Part shown: positions 43,446-54,538 of the stretch, piece after piece
How positions within the stretch are numbered: position 1 is the first letter of the stretch
Layout: every line of letters begins with the position of its first letter
Assembly: GCA_011947345.1 (NCBI GenBank)
Contig: JAAVTG010000243.1
Coordinates: 62,001-126,000 of the forward strand
DNA: 64,000 bases
Origin: Phytophthora quininea
Lineage: Eukaryota; Oomycota; Peronosporomycetes; Peronosporales; Peronosporaceae
Direction of reading: 5' to 3'
Notes under the pieces: model-generated
Databases searched by the model: none
What the model was told of the DNA's origin: nothing
The model's input: only the letters and a program-made list of their open reading frames with translations
Made by a program: the position numbers and the translations under genes

Positions 43446-45164
43446 ATGCTGCGCCAGTTGGCCTGCGCAGCGGCCGCCATCGCCGCGTTGGTGGCCTCCG
43501 CCGCTGCCGAGCAGCGCTGTTTCGCTGATGACTTCTTGTTCGGCTCGGCCACCGCCTCATACCAGGTGGAAGGCGCCTACAAGGAAGGCGGCCGCACCTC
43601 CAGCATCTGGGACGACTTCTGCCGAGAGAAAGACCTCTCCTGCGCCAATGTGGCCGACGACTTTTACCACCGCTACCCGAGCGACCTCAAGCTGATGGCC
43701 GAAGACGGTCTGCAGACCTTCCGCTTCTCCATCTCGTGGTCGCGGCTCATGACATGGAACCCCGAGACGCGGCACATGGTGCCCAACCCGGCGGGCATCG
43801 CTTTCTACCACGACCTCATCGACGAAATGCTCAAGAACAAGCTAGTCCCCGTGCTCACCATCTACCACTGGGACCTGCCGTCCGCGCTGCAGGACGAGCT
43901 GACCCCCAAAGGCTGGCTCAACGACGCCATCGTCAAGCACTACGTCGAGTACGCCACGCTCGTCTTCCAGGAGTTCGGCCAGAAGCTCGACTACTGGACC
44001 ACGTTCAACGAGCCCTACTCGTTCGTGACCCAGGGCTACGGCACCGGCGTGCACGCCCCCGGCTTCACGGGCTCGGATGTCAACACGTACATCGTGGCAC
44101 ACAATCTGCTGCGTGCTCACGCCAAGGCGGTGCTCAAGTTCCGCGAGTTCAAGAACGCCGGCATCGTGCGCTCGACCGCGCGCATCGGCATTGTGCTGGT
44201 GGCCCACTACATGTACCCTCTTGACCCCACCAACCCCAAGGACGTGGCTGCTGCCGACCGCGCGCTGCAGTTCGACTACGGTCTCTACCTGGAGCCCATG
44301 GTCTCGGGAGACTACCCGGCGGTCGTGCGCGAGGTGGTCGGTGACCGCCTGCCCAAGTTCACAAAGCAGGAGGCCGAGGAGCTCAAGGGGTCGTACGACC
44401 TCTTCATGGTGAACCACTACGCATCCAAGTCGGTGACCGACTGCGACTCGCCGACGTCCCAGCGCAGCTGCGACCAGCTCACGCTCGGATGGGAGAAGGA
44501 CAAGGGCGTCGACGACACTCGTGCCCCCGAAGGCGCTCGTCTGTCCAGCATGGACAAGAACGGGAACCGCAACTGCGCGTGGTTCACGGCCTACCCGCCC
44601 GGTTACCTGGCATTAATGAAGTGGGTGAGTGCGCACGACCCGTCGGCCGAGCTCTTGCTGACGGAGAACGGTTGGTGCGGTAACGACCAAGTCGACAACC
44701 CGGACCAAATGTGGTACTACCAGAACTACATGGAGCAGGTCTACAAGGCGGTCACCGAGGAGAAGATCAAAGTCATCGGCTACACGGCCTGGTCCTACCT
44801 GGACAACTACGAGTGGGGCTCGTTCGAGCCGCGCTTCGGTCTCTACTACGTCAACTTTACGTCCAAGACCGGGTCCAAGGACTACGAGAACCCCAAGCCA
44901 TCGGAACTCGCGCGCATTCCGCGTCCAGCCGCCAAGTGGTTCAGCAAGCTGGCCAAGACCAAGTGCATTCCGGACGACTCGGAGGTCTTCACCGCGGGCA
45001 CTTCCACCGCGACCGCGGGTAGCAGCAGCAGCGAAGGTCTGTCGACGCTGTCTATTGTGGGCATCGTGGCGGTGGCTGTCGTGGTGGTCGGCGCCGCCGT
45101 GGTGGGCATCCGCTCGTTCATGGGCCAACGCGGTTCTCACGCCGAGCGTCGCCCGTTGCTGTAA
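43446..45164 (+). CDS. GH1 beta-glucosidase, secreted or surface-anchored
   Basis: 572 aa, unbroken. A signal peptide (LACAAAAIAALVASAAAEQ) precedes a full glycoside hydrolase family 1 barrel: FLFGSATASYQVEGAY, FSISWSR, YHWDLPSALQ, the acid/base Glu in TFNEP and the nucleophile Glu in TENGW, then GYTAWSYLDNYEWG. After a Ser/Thr-rich linker (residues about 520-535) comes a membrane helix (LSIVGIVAVAVVVVGAAVVG) and a short tail RRPLL, so the enzyme probably sits on the outer cell surface or endomembranes. It would remove terminal beta-glucose from cellobiose or plant glucosides. I chose 43446 because the signal peptide starts there and an initiator element lies 40 bases upstream; the frame is open further back without support. 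Confidence 0.93.
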   Translation: MLRQLACAAAAIAALVASAAAEQRCFADDFLFGSATASYQVEGAYKEGGRTSSIWDDFCREKDLSCANVADDFYHRYPSDLKLMAEDGLQTFRFSISWSRLMTWNPETRHMVPNPAGIAFYHDLIDEMLKNKLVPVLTIYHWDLPSALQDELTPKGWLNDAIVKHYVEYATLVFQEFGQKLDYWTTFNEPYSFVTQGYGTGVHAPGFTGSDVNTYIVAHNLLRAHAKAVLKFREFKNAGIVRSTARIGIVLVAHYMYPLDPTNPKDVAAADRALQFDYGLYLEPMVSGDYPAVVREVVGDRLPKFTKQEAEELKGSYDLFMVNHYASKSVTDCDSPTSQRSCDQLTLGWEKDKGVDDTRAPEGARLSSMDKNGNRNCAWFTAYPPGYLALMKWVSAHDPSAELLLTENGWCGNDQVDNPDQMWYYQNYMEQVYKAVTEEKIKVIGYTAWSYLDNYEWGSFEPRFGLYYVNFTSKTGSKDYENPKPSELARIPRPAAKWFSKLAKTKCIPDDSEVFTAGTSTATAGSSSSEGLSTLSIVGIVAVAVVVVGAAVVGIRSFMGQRGSHAERRPLL

Positions 45165-45539
45165 GTGTTAGGATGATAAGCAGCTTTAGCTGTCGTGCTG
45201 GTAGGAATCCTACGTAAGGAAGTGTTTGCCAACCCGCTGCTATCTCGGCTCAATCGTGGTTTGGAAAGTTGCAGCTTGCTCGAGCGATATGATGAAGCGC
45301 CTTGCCGTTGGCATTGTTACGAGCAGAGGTTCGGATTAGCGGAAAAATCGAGTATCAGGATTATTGATACAAGTGCTGCTACTGTTATTGATATACCATG
45401 ATACTTTTGAAAAATTGAGAGCCCTGTAGTAGTAGTAGTACAAATTATATTAATACTTCGATGATACTTTGGGCAAGAGAGCGGTGAAACGTCTGAAGAC
45501 GTTGTCTCGGAGACGAGCATCAAGAACCTGTGGTTTTAG

Positions 45540-45894
45540 CAGTGAAGACTTGTCAGGTGTTTGTGATACAAGAAGGTGTACAGGCGAGCTCGGACCAGTT
45601 GTGGTTCGTGTAAATGTGCTGGACGACTTCGATGTACAAATGGGAGAAGCATGGCAACCGCCAGGTCCATGAAGACACCACGCATTTGGGTTGGTCCAGT
45701 CAGTCCACACAAACCAGCCAAATATCGATTACAAGGATGGAGAAGTGCGGATAAAAATCATAGAGTCTGTAATCTTGGCAACAGAGACTGTCAAGGGTTT
45801 GTTGTGCAAGAACATGTTCAGTCGAGCTCGAACTGGCCATGGCTCGTATAAATGTGTGCTGGATGGCTGCCCAGAGATGGTGTGCACCATCTAA
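45540..45894 (+). pseudogene. Two FLYWCH-like zinc-finger fragments
   Basis: Two frames hold related short pieces: YRRARTSCGSCKCAGRLRCT (about 45575-45640) and FSRARTGHGSYKCVLDGCPE (about 45815-45880), the latter after DYKDGEVRIKIIES. The R-A-R-T...C...C pattern is that of FLYWCH-type fingers that often accompany MULE transposases, and a MULE begins 600 bases downstream. Fragments only, with no intact frame. Confidence 0.35.
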
Positions 45895-46501
45895 TAAATT
45901 ACGCTATCGCTGATTACCTCATACTTGCTTGTCCTCAATGTGACTTCCGATTGCTTGCTCCGATTCCTGATTAAGATTCTGCATTTCACAACGCAACTAC
46001 TAGAGGCTCCAAAAGAGACGAGCTTTCATTGCCTATTCACATTTCATTGTTAACTCACCTTTGAAGGTCCCAACTGATGGGAGTTTGTATTGTGCGAGGC
46101 CCTGGGCACGTAGATCACCTCCCAGCTCGGCCTTATTACAAAGTATTATCAAGAGTAGTAGATGTAATACAAAAATTGTATCGATATTAATACAAATACT
46201 TTAGACAAATATGCTCGTATTCATATTACTATTTTATTTGTATTGTATTAGTTACGAGGGGGAAATAATGATTAACTACATTGATAGTGACTACGGAGAC
46301 AGAACTTATGTTTTCGTTCTGTGTGAATACACAGAACGATACAGAACGTTTGTGTAGCTTTAGAATAAAATATGCTTATTGGTAGTGCAGCGAAAAGGCG
46401 CGATAATGAAAGGGCGCGAAGGTTATTTGTAAAAATAACTTTCAGGGGGCTTCCTGTTACAAGCAAATTGCACAGCGCCGCCCATCCACCCAAGAAGAAT
46501 T
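45895..46501. other. AT-rich spacer with a 9-bp palindrome
   Basis: About 600 bases of AT-rich sequence before the MULE ATG. GTTCTGTGT and ACACAGAAC form a perfect palindrome with a 4-base loop at 46316-46337. The MULE terminal repeat should lie here, but I could not pair it with the 3' side. Confidence 0.4.
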
Positions 46502-46586
46502 ATGCGAGGTAATCGCCGCAAGAAGCAGAAGATCTCTAGCGGTGTAGATGACCATGCCGCTGCGAGTGCTAGTCCTCATACAGAAG
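46502..46586 (+). pseudogene. MULE transposase, first exon part before the Copia insertion
   Basis: ATG at 46502 and 28 codons (MRGNRRKKQKISSG, a nuclear-localisation-like basic start, to PHTE) up to the insertion. After the element the frame resumes at 52178 without shift and stays open to 52431, which shows that the Copia element landed inside this coding sequence. Confidence 0.7.
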
Positions 46587-47018
46587 TAAGAGCAATGGGC
46601 AGCCATGCGTGGCTGGCCCTGAAGGTCACTGCGGTTGCAGCACACGATGTGCGAGGTGCGAGTGTGGCTTGTGAAGGACTGGAAAGATGGAAGACAAATA
46701 GTGTGCCAGCAATCCTGCGGGATTGATGGACACTAGCGAGGCATGCGTGCCCGTGGTCATTGGCATGAGTGTCATTGACGTGAACCCACAAGTCTATACA
46801 GCTTTACTAGGATGAAGTTGATAGGCTAGTCTTGAGGGTTTGTCAGCGGGCGAGCTTTTCCCTCACCAACACAAGACACTCGGAAATACACACTTTTGGT
46901 TTTCCCCACTCGAGCGCACACACACTCACTACTTCATCGTCCCTTCCGAGATACCGCTCTTACGGATCGACTATCAGCACCTCGAGAAGCGCACTGAAGG
47001 AGCATTGGAAAGCTCTTA
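46587..47018 (+). repeat. Left LTR of Copia element
   Basis: 432 bp, starts TAAGAGCAATGG and ends AAGCTCTTA. Preceded by the target duplication AGAAG. No clear TATA box; a CT-rich TTTTCCCTCACC stretch lies in the second half. Confidence 0.93.
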
Positions 47019-47033
47019 GGTTATGAGCCCAAG
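47019..47033 (+). other. Copia primer-binding site matching the anticodon arm of initiator tRNA-Met
   Basis: GGTTATGAGCCCAAG starts right after the left LTR. It is complementary to the anticodon stem-loop of initiator tRNA-Met (GGGCTCATAACC, with the CAU anticodon), not to a tRNA 3' end. Drosophila copia and yeast Ty5 prime from such a half tRNA, so the same mechanism is likely here. Confidence 0.75.
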
Positions 47034-47054
47034 TGGCTACATTGCTGATCAATC

Positions 47055-50000
47055 ATGAGCGGCAACGGCGGACAAATAATACCCCAAGCGAACGTGAGTG
47101 ACGGCAGTGCGGCGGTGCACCACAGGCAGGAGCAGCAGCACCGAGTGTGGGCGTCAATGGAGCGGGAAGCGACGCTCTCACTGCGGCGATGACTCTGATG
47201 AGAAAGAGCTCAGCCAAACCACCAAAGTTTGAGGCCGACGGTGGGTTTGATCTGTACAAGGCCCGACTGCTATCTTTCCTGAGGCAGCGAGGTTGCTTGG
47301 GTATCATAAGCGGGACTGAGCGTCGCCATGCGACTGATGAAGCACTTCAACAAGCATACGATGAGAGGAACTGGTTCGCTCGGGATGTCCTGCTTGCAGG
47401 GCTTCTGGCCACTGATGCGAAACGAGTCTGCCAGTTGACGAGCGCCCATGAGATGTAGACTGCGTTCGAGAAAATGAAGACGAAGCGTGACTTTTCTAAC
47501 AGCATTCGCATTCGTGCGAAACTCTACGGTTCACGCTTCACTGCGGGAATGGACATGGACAAGTATCTCGACGACCTGGAGGACTTACGACGACAGTTAG
47601 AGAATATGGAAGCAAAGCTAATATCTGATGAAGAAATGACTTACATAGTGTTGACTGGAGTGGAGCAAACGCGCCGTACGGTAGTGCGCATGTTCAGTCA
47701 GTCGGCAACTCCTGACTTGGATGCTGTTCTCAACACTTTGCGAGCTGAAGCAGAGATAGACAAATTTGGGAAAGCAGAGATTACTTCCAAGATAATGGCT
47801 CTTCACACTGGAGGAAAGAAGAAGAAAGAAACACGGGAGTGTTTCTACTGTCACAAGACTGGACACCTGCGCGCTCAATGTCGTGCGTACAAGGCACACA
47901 AACTGAAGAATTCTGGAGGAGACGACGGGCAGAGCTCGCAGGTTCGCGAAGGAAACGTAGAGAGGCACACAGCGAGTGATGAACCAAGTGCGATCCGTGC
48001 GCTGCAGTGGTGCTCCTTGCAAGGTCAAGACCCTGATGCGATGGATATTGGCATGATGAGAGCTGTGGATGATCACTGCCAGGATGTGAGCAGTTCGAGA
48101 TGGATGTTGGACAGTGGAAGCGACGTCCACGTGTGCGTTCACCGAGAAGCATTTGAGTCGCTTCGTGAGCAGCCACTTGTCTGCGCTAACTACAAGGGAG
48201 AATTGTGTGTGGAAGACAGCTGCGGCCTCGTTAGACTACAGACGTCCGACGTAAATTCTATCGATGGAATTACTATCTTGGAGCTGGTAGATACACGATA
48301 CGTCCCGACAGGACAAACAAACATACTCTCGCAAGAGCGTCTGGAACTCGATGGGTGGATGCCTTCGTACTCTTTGACAGCAGACCCGTCATCTCGCATG
48401 AAGTACTTTGAGCGCAGTGGTGTGAAGCTACAGCTAGAGAAGTTTGGGGGCAAACATTACTGGCTGACTGGAGTTGCTGTTCGACAATCCCCTGCAAGTT
48501 GTATGATGCAGCGAGTAGTGGAAGACTCGAAGTTGATGCGCTGGCATATGAAGTTCGCACACTTGAATGTCGAAGCTTTGAAGGTGATGGTCAAGTCTGG
48601 CATGGTCTCTGGCATGGAAGAGCTGTCACTGGCGGACTTCAAGCAGCCGCTGAACTGCATTGCTTGTCAACTGGCCAAGGCAAAGCGAATGTCGTACAGT
48701 AGACAATTAGGAAAGCGCTCACAAGAACGATGCGAGCGACTCATGTCTGACGTTTGCTACGTTGGTGTTGAGACTCCTGGTCGCAACATATACTTTCAGC
48801 TGATTCAAGACGAAGCATCAAGATTTAAGTGGGTGTTTCTGTTGAAGAGCAAGAGTGAGGCGGCCCAGAATGTCATGGATCTCATCTTGGAACTGGAGAA
48901 GTCTTACACGATCAGAGTCTTCTCAAGTGACCAAGGTGGAGAATATGTGAACGCCAAGTTACAAGAATTTATGGTGCAACACGGGATCCGGTTTATGACT
49001 ACGAATGGCTATTCTCCGGAGGAGAATTGCTTGGTGGAGAAGCTAAACGGCAAACTCATGAATAAGGTGAGAGCCATCAACGAAGCCGCCAACATTCCTT
49101 CTTGTCTGTGGGGAGAAGTCATTCGATATGTCGTTGATGTTGACAACCTCAGCGCAACTAAAGCACTGCATCTGATGACACCCTTTGAGCGGTTGTATGG
49201 AACGAAGCCGGATGTGAAGAGACTGTGGATCTGTGGTTGTGTGGTATTCCAGCATATCCCGAAAGAGCTACGGGCGAATAAGCTCGCTATGAAGGCAAAA
49301 GCAGCGTTGTTCTTGGGCTACTCGCGTCAGACACAGAGCGGCTACCGGTTGTTGAACTTGGAGACTGGCGATCTGATTGAGAAGCGTGATGTGGTATTTC
49401 GCGAAGATCTGGCAGTAGATGGGAAGTATCTGAGTGATCTTGTTCGAACTCGGTATTTCGGTGGACGATGCCGACGACCAACCAACATTCCGTTTATCGT
49501 GCTTCCCGTAAAGCACACAGAGTTGCGTCCTCAAAGTCTACAGGCCGACAGCCATGTTGAGGTTGTTGGAGACCATGTTTCTATGGAAGCAGATGCAGAA
49601 CCTGACGAAGATGTTGATATGCTGAGTTCTGATAGTAGTGATGATGGTGATGCGTCTTCGGCAGCTGAGGACGACGTACCGCCAGGATCGCCTGCCATGC
49701 TTGGTGGACAAGTAGATCATGATGACGGTCACGACACTACAGATGGAACTGCTGGCAGTGGGCAGGTGCAATTCAGTGGGAGTCAAGCAGGTGTAGCCGG
49801 TCAAACAGGCGTAACTGGTGGAATTATTGGCACCCGGCAGGTGCAATTCGGTGGGAGGAATAATGGAGCAACTACTCCTTCTACAACTGCCAGTCCTACT
49901 CCGTTACGACGTTCACAGCGTACAAGGCGTCCCAACTCCCTATACAGTCCGACGACGTGGCTGATGGTCACGACACTGATGCAATGCATGATGATCGGAG

Positions 50001-51612
50001 TTGTTAACGATCTCGTGAATCCAACCAGCGTTCACGAGGCTCTCGCATCTGAGCATGCGGTGGATTGGAAACGCGCAATGGACTGCGAGTACGAGTCTCT
50101 CATGAGCAACAAGACATGGGAATTGGTCCCACGGCCGAAGGGAACCAAGGACAATCCTGTAAACATTCTCACGTCGTTATGGGTTTTAGTGACCAAGTGG
50201 AATGAACGTGGCGAGATAGAACGACGCAAGGCACGACTGGCAGTGAAGGGCTACAAGCAAAAGTATGGCATCGATTATTTAGACACGTATTCTCCGGTTG
50301 TGCGAATTGAATCCGTTCGACTGTTGCAGATATTGGCGTTGCTGATGGGGCTCGATTGCCGTCATGTGGACTTCGTGACTGCGTTCTTAAATGGAGTTCT
50401 CACTGACGTTGTCATTTACATGGAACAACCAAAATGCTATGATGATGGTACTGGAAGAGTTTGCCGTCTATGCAAGGGTCTCTACGGATTGAAGCAGGCT
50501 TCGAGAATTTGGAACGACACACTTCATAAGTACCTTGTTGAGATGGGGTTCCGTAAATGTGACTTTGATGCTGGAGTCTACTACGCGAAGTGTGACCAAG
50601 GAGTGCTTTTCCTTACGGTTTATGTTGATGATATCGTTATCATTGGATGCACGGCTGACATCGACGTGGTAGTGTCCGAGTTGGCAGCTAAGTTTCGCTT
50701 GAAAGATCTTGGACGTGTGCATCATTTGCTTGGTATGGAGATTCGCTTTGAACCTGGACAGATGATGTGCCTAGCACAGACGGCATACATTGAACGCTTG
50801 GTAACGCGGTTCGGCATGGAGAATGCGAAACCTGTTCGCTCTCCTCAAGTACATCGTGAAAAGACCCTTCCTGTTGAGACTGACGTCACTAAGATTAACG
50901 ACCCCAAGTTGCCATACCGTGAGTTGGTTGGCTCACTGCAGTATTTGGTGCAGTGTACGCGGCCGGATCTTGCGAATGCAGTGAGGTCATTGGGTCGTTA
51001 CTCGGGTGCCTACACAAAGGAGAATTACAAGCAAGCTCAAAGAGTTGTGCGATATTTGATTGGCACTAAGTACTACGGTCTGGTTTATCGACCTAAAGGA
51101 AACAGTTTGAGTCTGGATGCATTCGCGGATGCGGATCTCGGTTCCTGTCCCGAGACTAGTGTATCGGTGACTGGTTATGCTCTCAGGCTCAACGGCAACT
51201 TGTGGCACTGGAAAAGTAAGAAGCAAGGGCGGATTGTGGACGACACTTGCGCATCCGAATTAATCGCGGCGAAAGCTTGTTCCAAGCAAATCTCGTGGGT
51301 GCAGGAGCTACTGAAAGAGATTGGATTCGTTGATCAGGCTGCGGCTACTCTGTATTGTGATAACCAGAGTGCGATCAACACGATATTCAACAATGGCAAC
51401 TCCGAGAATATGAAGCCGTACGCAAGAAAGGCTCGTATCGTGGCTGATGAGATCAACCGCGGGAAACTACTCTTGGAGTATGTTGCCAGTGCTGAGAATG
51501 TTGCGGATGTCTTCACGAAGCTCTTGGTCCTGAGGTTTTTGATCGAGCCCGTGCCGAGCTGTGCTTGGAAGATGTTCGCGAAGCGTGGTCCGCGTTGTCA
51601 ACCCACCAATAG
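47055..51612 (+). pseudogene. Copia gag-pol polyprotein, one nonsense codon and two apparent 1-base losses
   Basis: ATG at 47055 is in another frame from the body (one base seems missing near 47110). Gag follows, with an in-frame TAG at 47456-47458 within SAHEM-TAFEKM. Then come the zinc knuckle CFYCHKTGHLRAQC, the protease box WMLDSGSD, the pre-integrase and integrase regions (HMKFAHLN, CIACQLAK, SSDQGGEY, the Glu in LVEKLNGK), the reverse transcriptase (TAFLNGVL, YVDDIVII) and RNase H (DADLGSCPETS, TLYCDNQSAI). Near 51525 one base seems missing; the frame then in use ends ALSTHQ at 51612, while the uncorrected frame runs to 51679. Copia order (integrase before RT) is clear. Confidence 0.9.
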
Positions 51613-51740
51613 TGCTGCGGCATGTTTTGGTGTGCTAAAGCCCCATGCGTGTGGGCTTGGCGGAACTACGGCATTTTGATGTATTGCGTTCGCATGAGTG
51701 CGATCTGCGTGTAGTGCATGCATCCTACGTGAAGTGGGAC

Positions 51741-52172
51741 TAAGAGCAATGGGCAGCCATGCGTGGCTGGCCCTGAAGGTCACTGCGGTTGCAGCACACG
51801 ATGTGCGAGGTGCGAGTGTGGCTTGTGAAGGACTGGAAAGATGGAAGACAAATAGTGTGCCAGCAATCCTGCGGGATTGATGGACACTAGCGAGGCATGC
51901 GTGCCCGTGGTCATTGGCATGAGTGTCATTGACGTGAACCCACAAGTCTATACAGCTTTACTAGGATGAAGTTGATAGGCTAGTCTTGAGGGTTTGTCAG
52001 CGGGCGAGCTTTTCCCTCACCAACACAAGACACTCGGAAATACACACTTTTGGTTTTCCCCACTCGAGCGCACACACACTCACTACTTCATCGTCCCTTC
52101 CGAGATACCGCTCTTACGGATCGACTATCAGCACCTCGAGAAGCGCACTGAAGGAGCATTGGAAAGCTCTTA
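51741..52172 (+). repeat. Right LTR of Copia element
   Basis: 432 bp, apparently identical to 46587-47018 and followed by AGAAG at 52173-52177. The expected polypurine tract just upstream (GTGAAGTGGGAC) is weak. Confidence 0.93.
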
Positions 52173-52177
52173 AGAAG

Positions 52178-54538
52178 TACCGATATTTGGCTCGAACGCC
52201 TCTCCACAAACGATTACTGTAGCTGACTCTACGGCTCAAGAACCAGACGAGTTTCTCATGGGAATGGCTCGAACTTTTACTTGTTGGCCAGATTTTGAAT
52301 CAGGCTTAGGGCAATTTTCCAGCCAAACTCACCAGTTATTTGTTCGTAGAACGTCGACTGACGTTCGCAAAAGAAATGTACAAATTAAAAACGGTGGACA
52401 GCAACAGCGTCTCATCGAAGCAAAATTATGAATTTGCTTCCAGAGAGCTTTGAATTTTACAATATCAACTGCCAATGTACGCACGGACCCGTTCGAGCAA
52501 CAAAAACTACAGGACAGCGCTTTCACAACTCGGTCAGAACCAACGATTGTCCCGTCAAAATAAGTGCAACGTTGACACGTTTACTTAGCGGTCAGCATAT
52601 CATAAAAGTTAGGGGCAGTGGATACAAACACAACCACAACGTAGGATCACAGATATATCGTCACTATCCACAAGTTCGGCAAATTTCCGATGAGGTTCTC
52701 CTAGATCGAGTCGAGTGCATGCGTCAAGCTGGGACAAAGGCCAAAGGAGTATTGCTGTATTTACGAGAAAATTGTGGTACTTATTTTTGTGATGTTTGTT
52801 GGAAAATAACTCACAAAATTGTTATTTTGTATGTCCCCAAACCAGATAAATCTCCAACCATCAAAGACGTTCACAATTTATTGGCGCGGCTCCGGTCAAA
52901 AAACAAACGCGCTGGAACAGATTCGATTTGTGCAGAGGCAGTGCTACGAGACTTGTGCAATACCGACGTTGGCTCCATCGCGTCGTTGTATGTTGGCGAC
53001 CTCAAAGTGCTTCAGACTGTAGTATTTCAAACAAGAAAGATGCGTCGCCTTTTTGCGGCGTTTCCAGAGGTTTTAATGGTCGATACAACATTCAACACAA
53101 ATCGGAATAGGTACAAATTATTCAGCTTCGTAGTGCACGACATTCACGGAAAGGTAATGCTTTTATATCTATTAGTGATTACTTTTTTAAACAAAACTAA
53201 CTGAAGATTCTGTAGGGTCAATATGTACAGCATGCTTTGATGACCTCAGAATCCAAAGCGTGCATGCAAGATGCAGTGGCGAGCTTCGTGCATTACAATC
53301 AAAATTGGCGCTCAATTAAAGCTGTGATTACCGATAAAGACTCGAAAGAACGCGACGTGTTGGCCGCCGCATTTACTACAGCTCGACTACTACTGTGCCA
53401 GTTCCACGTAATTTCTTACTTCGAGAAACAAGTGAGTACATTACCTTTACGTCCGTATTATATACCGTTAATTTTGTATGTACTGTCCAGGTAACAACCT
53501 TGTGCAAGGGGTGTCCGAAAGAGAAACAACGTCTGAAAGACCACGTGGCATCTCTCGTTTATGCGAGCAGCAAACTGGAATATGATCGTTGCAAAAACCT
53601 ATTCCTGTTTCACCTTGGAGGCGATGTCAACCATCCTTTATATGATTATTTTCTGAGAAATTGGGATTCTACCACTGACGAATGGGTTTCGTACCAACGG
53701 AGCAATGTAGCTCACTTAGGAAACAATACTAATAACAGGTATGTCGACGCATACTTCTAGAGGTTTAATGGCTACCTGAACGCATGTCATACCATGACTA
53801 GGATTGAATTCAAGTGGGCAAAGTTAAAATACGTTATTGAGCCCACGTTCGGCATGGAGGAATGCATTTCTACTCTACTATGCTTACAAGATATTTGTGA
53901 GGATGAGTACGAGGCGGAGCTCCTCAAAGTTGGTCAACGTCGATTTAAAACTGATGAAGATGGCGAAGAAATTCCTTGCGATGTGACGGACGAGCTGGCT
54001 CGGTTATGGAATATGGTTAGCTCGCACGCATTTCGACTAGTTCATGTAAGTACACTGTTTTTTCTTTTAGTTAGTGAATACTTTCCTATCTGACGCTGTA
54101 ACCCTTGCAAATAGGACGAAGTCAAGTTTGCGTATCGGAGGTCAACTTGCTATACCGTCTCTGTTCGAGATAAAGTTGTAGCCGAACTACTAAACTCGGG
54201 AGACAATCATATCTACAAGATATTCCTAGAGGTGCGGATTGGCGGTGAATCACGCAACTACTAAATTCGCACTAACACTCTTGATGATGTAGAATTTTAC
54301 ATGCAGCTGCATTTTTGCAAGAACGAGCTTATTACCGTGCCGACATACAATTTATTACAGACGAATGACTGCTAGTTTTAACGCGCACGCCTTCGAGACG
54401 ATTATACCATTCAAGTTCATAAATCCGCGGTGGTGCCGCGCAACCGAATTGAACGATATTAGCGATGCAAAGCTCGCAGTTGACAACCCGGTGCGGATTA
54501 TGGCCGCTACAAAACGAAACCCCTCAATCTCCTAGAGC
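52178..54538 (+). pseudogene. MULE transposase core with SWIM finger
   Basis: After 84 codons that continue the first part (PIFGSNASPQTITVAD, LFVRRTSTDVRKRN), a one-base loss near 52424 leads to LLPESFEFYNINCQCTHG, a FAR1-like Cys/His region. The catalytic core has LMVDTTFNTNRNRYKLF (first Asp), AVITDKDSKERD (second Asp) and GNNTNNRIEFKWAKLK (Glu), then the SWIM finger NFTCSCIFARTSLLPCRH. Introns: 53154-53215, 53432-53490, 53739-53801, 54046-54114 and 54232-54292, all GT...AG; splicing each one keeps the frame. A frame change near 54511-54524, of the opposite sense to most others here, precedes the protease part. All three catalytic residues are present. Confidence 0.8.

Larger units (their letters stand above)
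46587..52172 (+). mobile_element. Ty1/Copia retrotransposon with apparently identical LTRs, 5-bp duplication AGAAG
   Basis: The element is 5,586 bp. Two 432-bp direct repeats (46587-47018 and 51741-52172) bound a gag-pol frame. AGAAG stands at 46582-46586 and 52173-52177 as the target duplication. The LTRs begin TAAGAGC and end GCTCTTA, a perfect 7-bp inverted repeat, instead of the usual TG...CA. By eye the two LTRs are identical, which points to recent insertion. The primer site abuts the left LTR. The coding frame has one nonsense codon and two apparent single-base losses, so the copy may be inactive or partly mis-sequenced. Confidence 0.93.

Noticed and set aside
43842..44417. Long open frame antisense to the beta-glucosidase
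   Set aside because: Shadow of the strongly biased GH1 gene; no independent support.
53739..53760. 22-nt intron in the MULE transposase (GTATGT...TTCTAG)
   Set aside because: Too short, and the acceptor at 53801 gives a normal 63-nt intron and the expected TNNRIE sequence.
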